This document shows, in pieces, positions 59,041-64,000 of a stretch of DNA of 64,000 nucleotides (position 1 is the first letter of the stretch; each line of letters opens with the position of its first letter). Origin of the DNA: Sepiola atlantica. Taxonomy: Eukaryota; Mollusca; Cephalopoda; Sepiida; Sepiolidae. The notes under the pieces were generated by a model. The model saw only the letters and a list, made by a program, of their open reading frames with translations, was not told where the DNA came from and did not search any database. The stretch is taken from positions 155,212,607-155,276,606 of the forward strand of contig OY744520.1 of NCBI GenBank assembly GCA_963556195.1, given 5' to 3'. A program made the position numbers and the translations under genes.

Positions 59041-61296
59041 CATTATTTAATTTTTGTACGGTTTTATTTCCTGGCGAATTTGCCTTTTAACGGTTCCTTT
59101 GTACGTTGAATTATATTGGGTGTAAACGGTCCCATTCCGGACTCACGCAGGTCCGAAGGAACAACAACATAAATTCTCTTAGCGATTGAATTCTTTCCGG
59201 CGAAATTGATTTTAATGGTCTCTTGAATTAAATTACATATTATATGGTTCCGTTTTCTTTTAATATCGTAATACCGGACTTTTTTGTGAACCCAGATTTA
59301 GTATTTAATACCTTTTATTACTTCTTTGTAAGTTTATGAAAAATAATCAACTAACACATACTTATTTGTTCATAAGAACCTATATTAAAATAGTTGTTTG
59401 ATTAAAATAATAAACAGATACAAAATAAAATATTTTTTATTTTCTATTGCGTTCTTTTCATTTGAATTCCTTTGAGACGAAATCGTATTTTACGGTCCCT
59501 TGGTCCCCTAAAATATAAATTTACGTTTAACTGTCTGTTAATGTTCTCTTTTTACTATCTGAACCCGGGAATATATTAGCAAGCCGGATTTGTTTACTGT
59601 TAGATATATGGCAGGGCGTATTATTGAAGATGAAGGTAATTTAAATGGTAAACATCTGTTGTTCAGAATTCAATATTCTTTTTTGATCCAGCTACAGTTT
59701 CTCTTAAGACAGGAGCTATATTTTTATCTTGATTATTGAATAGTATTTTTTACTAATTTGGATAGATAAAATATTTGTTTCCCTATTCTAACCATTTGAT
59801 TCGCCGGCGGTATGTTTATAAAGTTTGACATGCTACAAAATTAAGCATGTGTAAATATTATGACATTACCTAAGATGTTACTTCGCCTAGTCTAGTGTGT
59901 CTATTCTTGTCTATCGTTTTAATAACTTACATCCTACATTTTAAAATAGTACCATTTCATTTGGTAACACACTCTTTTTGATCAATCATCGGACACTCTG
60001 ACGGGATCAATACAAAATCACAAACTCGTCCTCTTTTGAATGTATCTTCGTTCGGACAGGACGTATTTAATTAGTCATTTTTCTGACGTAGAAGGAACCA
60101 TATTTTAGAGATGCTATCTAAAGGACAATGATAGGTCGTAGGAAGCAAACATGTTATGTCACACTTTCTTAAATAGACAGTATAATTAACGTTGTGGTTT
60201 TAATTAAGTCACAAACACACTTCAATGTAATATATTTCATTTCTCATAATTTCAATATATTTATCATTTATTACCGATTTAAGGTTCATGGCTTTTAGAT
60301 TCTTATTATAAAATAGACTGGATGTAAAAAAAGTTATAATCTTGACAGAACTGAAAGTAAAACAACTCTCGAGCAAAGTTGTGTAAATGCACATATTTTT
60401 AATAGGACAAGAGCTGAATAACTAAATGATAATTTGTCTGAAAGAAAAAATTCTAAAAATGGTTGTGTGACTTTCTATTTAGATAAATTGATGACATCTT
60501 TATCAGTCACAAAATTATGTTTTCTCTTGCTCCATATGAGTAATTACCATGTGTCTTCTGAATTAAGGAAACCAGTATAATCAGTTATTTTCCTCATGAG
60601 ATTTACCAAAACAATCGTTATACAATAAGTTAGTCAGATTTACTGAGCCCCCAGTGAGTTTTGTACACGACAAAATAACATAGTTTGATAATTACAAGTT
60701 GAGAGATTTTACCGGTAGTAGTAAATCGCCTTGTTTCATGTTTCTTCGTCATTGGATTCACGTTTCTTGTAATGAATGACGAGTGGCTCTATGCATGAAA
60801 CATGATGGGTGACTGGTTTTCGAGAAAACATTATGTTCGTTTCCGTTTCTTTATTCCGACAAGTTGACTATTTTTCACATCGACACAGCAAGCTAATTGC
60901 ACCGAACCTTATTCGTTATTTTAATAACCATATGTTGAAAATGTCTCTGTTTAGCTGACAATATTTCTCCTTTATTTCAAGGATACTTCAATTGTACACC
61001 GTAGAAAAGCGCAGTTGCAAATCCGTGTTTTTTTCTTTCATCTCCATAAAACGGTCTGTCTTTCTGTAGATCAATTATAATGCATCGTTGCCATACTAAA
61101 CACGCAGATTGCTTGCACCCAAACTGTCTCTGGAAGGCTTTGCCCGCCAAAAGGGTTTGTCAGGCTTATCTTCCAAATAACCTTTTTGCTGAAAGTTCGA
61201 AATACTGTCTTTATCGTTGAACACTGATATTAAATTAACGCATCTTATTTTATACGCCACGTTATCTCATTAACAGGCTCTCTTATTCATTGGGTG
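59041..61296. other. AT-rich stretch, nothing recognised
   Basis: No supported gene, RNA or repeat. Confidence 0.45.
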
Positions 61297-61640
61297 TGTC
61301 ACGCTTTAGTTTGAAATAAAATATTGATTGGTCTGTCACGATTAAGTTTGAAATAGGATTTTCGCTGGTCTATCATTACTACATTTGAAATAAAATTTTC
61401 CGGGCTCTGTCACGAGTAAGCGTTAAATAGAATTTAATTGCAGATTAAATGTCCGCATCTTATTTTATATGGATTTACAATCTATGTTAAAGACTTGTCA
61501 CTCGTTTGTGTGTCACGTTGTAGTGTTAAATATACTTTTTGTCAATGACTGATGTTTAATTCTGAAGTGAATTTTCGTCGGTCTGTCAAGCTTACGTTTA
61601 AAATAGCATTTTCGTCGGTTTTCAAAAATTTATTTTAAAT
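61297..61640. repeat. 37-bp tandem repeat, four regular units plus scattered copies
   Basis: Units begin at 61297, 61334, 61371 and 61408, an exact 37-bp spacing. Each has 'tgtcacg..ta.gtttgaaat' then 'a..attttc...ggtc'. Two or more isolated copies follow at about 61519 and 61582, out of phase. Copies differ by several bases each. Confidence 0.8.
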
Positions 61641-64000
61641 GACATATTATTTGCTCAACGCCCATATGGAAATAAATTGACAACTCTAGAATAATTAGTG
61701 TGCTTTTTCGTGAATTCTTCAATAATCAATTAAAGTTTCAGAATTGTCTATTTGTCAGCAAAATCCGAATTTGATTGGGCGTAGATCTAATGTTTCGTGC
61801 AAGGATTTAATAATTTAAATTTGCGTTAAAAAGATTTTAATGAATATGACGTATCTTGTGACGTGTGCGGTCGTTCCCCATTGAAATGGAAATTAGTATT
61901 GCCAGGCCGACGCCTATTTTCGCCCGCTTTTATACTGCTTAGATATGTTCCATTATTCTCGTTCCAAACAGGTAAATATTAAATCAGATATAAGAATGCG
62001 TATTTTAAAAACATAATCAGTATGCAGGTGTGCCACTTGAACTTAATTATCATGTAATAGCGTGCATCGAAGATGGAAATATATTCTCATCATGGCTTCA
62101 AGTAAAACGGACCAATAGGAAACGGATACAAGTATGGAATACTATCTCATGGGAGATACAACCAGAAAATAAAGAGCAGATACAGAAAATAACAGATATC
62201 CTCTCATTTTACCACCAACGCTCGATTCCAGCTTTGCTTCAGATAAAATGATAGATAATCCAATGCTTTGCTAGGCTTTAAGAACTGGCCTCCACTCCAT
62301 ATTCTAAATAGAAAACTTACACCAATCCTGTTCCTGAGGTTGCTTGAAAATGGTTATATGATTCCAATGCTCAAGAAAATATATGACTCCAGATGCAATC
62401 ATTTAAATATATAAGAGTATTCGTGTAAACATGAAGTGGCTTTTGCCACATCAGGGTCACATTTCCTTTCTTTGACAGAATACAATATCGATTTGCCATT
62501 AGGGCTGATCTCTACTCTATCATTGAGCTTATTTCTGAGAGATGAGACGTGTCCTAACTTTCTGTACACTATACTTATGTTTACGGTAATGGCTCGACTA
62601 AGTTCGATTCCTTGGCTTTAAAGTGTAGAAAATTCACAGCAAGAACTTGGTTTCTACCACATTTACAAATAACTGTTCGTTCTTTCTTTGTGTACTTAAA
62701 ATCAAACGGAACTCTATGAAAAGATTTTTGTTCCAAAAACTTCCAATTTTTGAAACACATTCTACGTGTCTGCTTACTAGCACATGTCCATCTTCAAGTC
62801 CAATATCAACAAATACTTGTCGGCGCAATACTTATAAGTAGTGTATCTTTGTCAATTCCAGTCATTTTTTTCAATCTTCACATTTTATTGTTTCTCATTC
62901 AACAAACATTCCCATTCATCTTTATCCTCAAGTGGTGTATAGCATTAGCAAATGGTGACTCATTAGTATAAAACAGTAGCGGATGTAAGATATGTTAAAA
63001 GCATGTGAACAGAAATGCATCGGTTTGTATTTTGGGACTTAATAACTGTAATCTTAGCCCCCTTTCATGTTAGAAGAGAACTCTATTCGACGATCACTAT
63101 TTAAGCGAACGTTCAAAAAGCACACTGTACACGCAGTCCCTAAACTATTCAGACTGATCGTATATATCTCCTTAATTTTTTAAAAATACATACGATTAAG
63201 AGAATATAAACGAGCTCTTTGTGCCGAACAATTCTGTTTCCAGATTCAAGCCATTCGAAATATTAACGTGGCGAAATGCTGGGCGTTATTTACGAAGATT
63301 TGGGTCAATTAAATAATTCTATTGATCGCATATTTATGGTAAACTAATAATTATTTCATCGTATCCATCTACATGCACAGAACAGTTCTGATCGTTTACT
63401 CATAATAGTAGTTAATTTGACGTTTAAAATGTATACATATTATTATTTTAGTACTAGTTCTAACACTAGTATCACTTTTTATTAAATAGAAATATGTTGT
63501 TGTTAGGTACTAGTATGGAAAATAACATATGTACCATACTGCCTTACTTGAATACTACGGTGTAACACTTCTCGTGATTTCTTTCGGGAAATTGCAATGA
63601 TTTTGTAGAATTAAACAACGTAAATTCTAATTTTACTTTAATCGATGGACCAACAATTCATAAATTAAGTGGCCTTTTGTGAGCTGTACAGGAGAAATGA
63701 GGATCTATGGCGTGAACACGCAACTGTTTTCGAAAGCAGTCCTATACTCTATAATTTATTGGGCTGGAAAGCCTTATAGCATCCGTTCATTTCTAGTATA
63801 TACAATCTAACGACTTATCAACAGTTTCATCGAACTCAATTTCACTCATGAACTTTGTAACGCAATGTCCAAACTAGATCTTTTTGCAAATAGAATATAA
63901 CCGAGGAAAAATATATTCTATCTGTAAATTTTATTTGTTTCTCAGCTTGGGAGATGAACAAAAGAGAGAAAGAAAGAGAGCACGCATGAACTATCGAGAA
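61641..64000. other. mixed stretch, no recognised gene
   Basis: 62030-62251 (plus, 73 codons), 62436-62621 (plus, 61 codons) and 62828-62634 (minus, 64 codons) have less biased composition than typical chance frames here, but I recognise no domain and see no consistent splice structure. The window ends in a GA-rich run. Confidence 0.35.

Noticed and set aside
62030..62971. Cluster of 60-75 codon frames on both strands, considered as exons
   Set aside because: No domain recognised, no consistent acceptor/donor pairs, and frames on the two strands overlap; left as unresolved.

Overview
This window looks like gene-poor, repeat-saturated eukaryotic chromosome, most probably from a cephalopod mollusc such as Octopus (inference). 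It is strongly AT-rich. There are about three dozen long (TA)n tracts, often more than 60 bp, spread along the whole window. It also holds many short, decayed pieces of the retroelement classes common in mollusc genomes: Penelope-like elements with GIY-YIG endonuclease, Jockey/CR1-type LINEs, Ty3/gypsy, Tc1/mariner and tRNA-derived SINEs. I found no host gene with a convincing exon structure, no tRNA or rRNA gene and nothing bacterial. Family assignments rest on recognising motifs by eye, since no database search was possible.

Layout. 0-6 kb: AT-rich DNA, TA tracts, a dispersed repeat (R1) and a degenerate ~70-bp tandem repeat (3.9-4.6 kb). 6.2-8.1 kb: a frameshifted fragment of a multicopy invertebrate protein family that is probably transposon-linked. 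8.5-10.7 kb: more R1 copies. 13.7-15.2 kb: a degraded LINE on the minus strand, endonuclease through early reverse transcriptase (RT). 16.4-20.8 kb: TA tracts, a Penelope-like GIY-YIG fragment, a 166-bp GC-rich fold-back hairpin, and one copy of a 0.5-kb repeat (R2) that carries its own (TA)n. 21.6-22.1 kb: an internally deleted Tc1/mariner-type element inside a (TA)n tract. 23.2-28.2 kb: pyrimidine-rich DNA and a Ty3/gypsy integrase fragment (26.2-27.0 kb, minus). 30.1-31.1 kb: a probable LINE linker. 31.36 kb: an (ATT)n-(AAT)n array. 32-33.4 kb: SINEs and the second R2 copy. 35.2-38.4 kb: the largest single structure, a ~60-61 bp minisatellite of roughly 50 diverged copies. 39.4-40.0 kb: the C-terminal part of the 6.9-kb protein family, minus strand. 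45.07-45.45 kb: a 385-bp MITE with terminal inverted repeats in (TA)n. 46.45-46.62 kb: a CpG-rich patch. 47.9-48.4 kb: SINE copies. 49.8-52.0 kb: two Penelope-like copies in tandem sharing ~470 bp of 3' sequence. 52.0-52.3 kb: a perfect 59-bp inverted repeat separated and flanked by (TA)n. 54.0-54.4 kb: a 145-bp-arm fold-back. 61.3-61.6 kb: a 37-bp tandem repeat. The remainder shows nothing I can name.

The genes do not work together as a pathway; all recognisable coding sequence is dead mobile-element sequence. The most interesting theme is physical. Mobile elements with TA target sites lie inside (TA)n tracts. One repeat family carries a (TA)n at the same internal place in two copies. Several near-palindromic structures are embedded in self-complementary TA DNA. 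I see no evidence of a novel enzymatic system.
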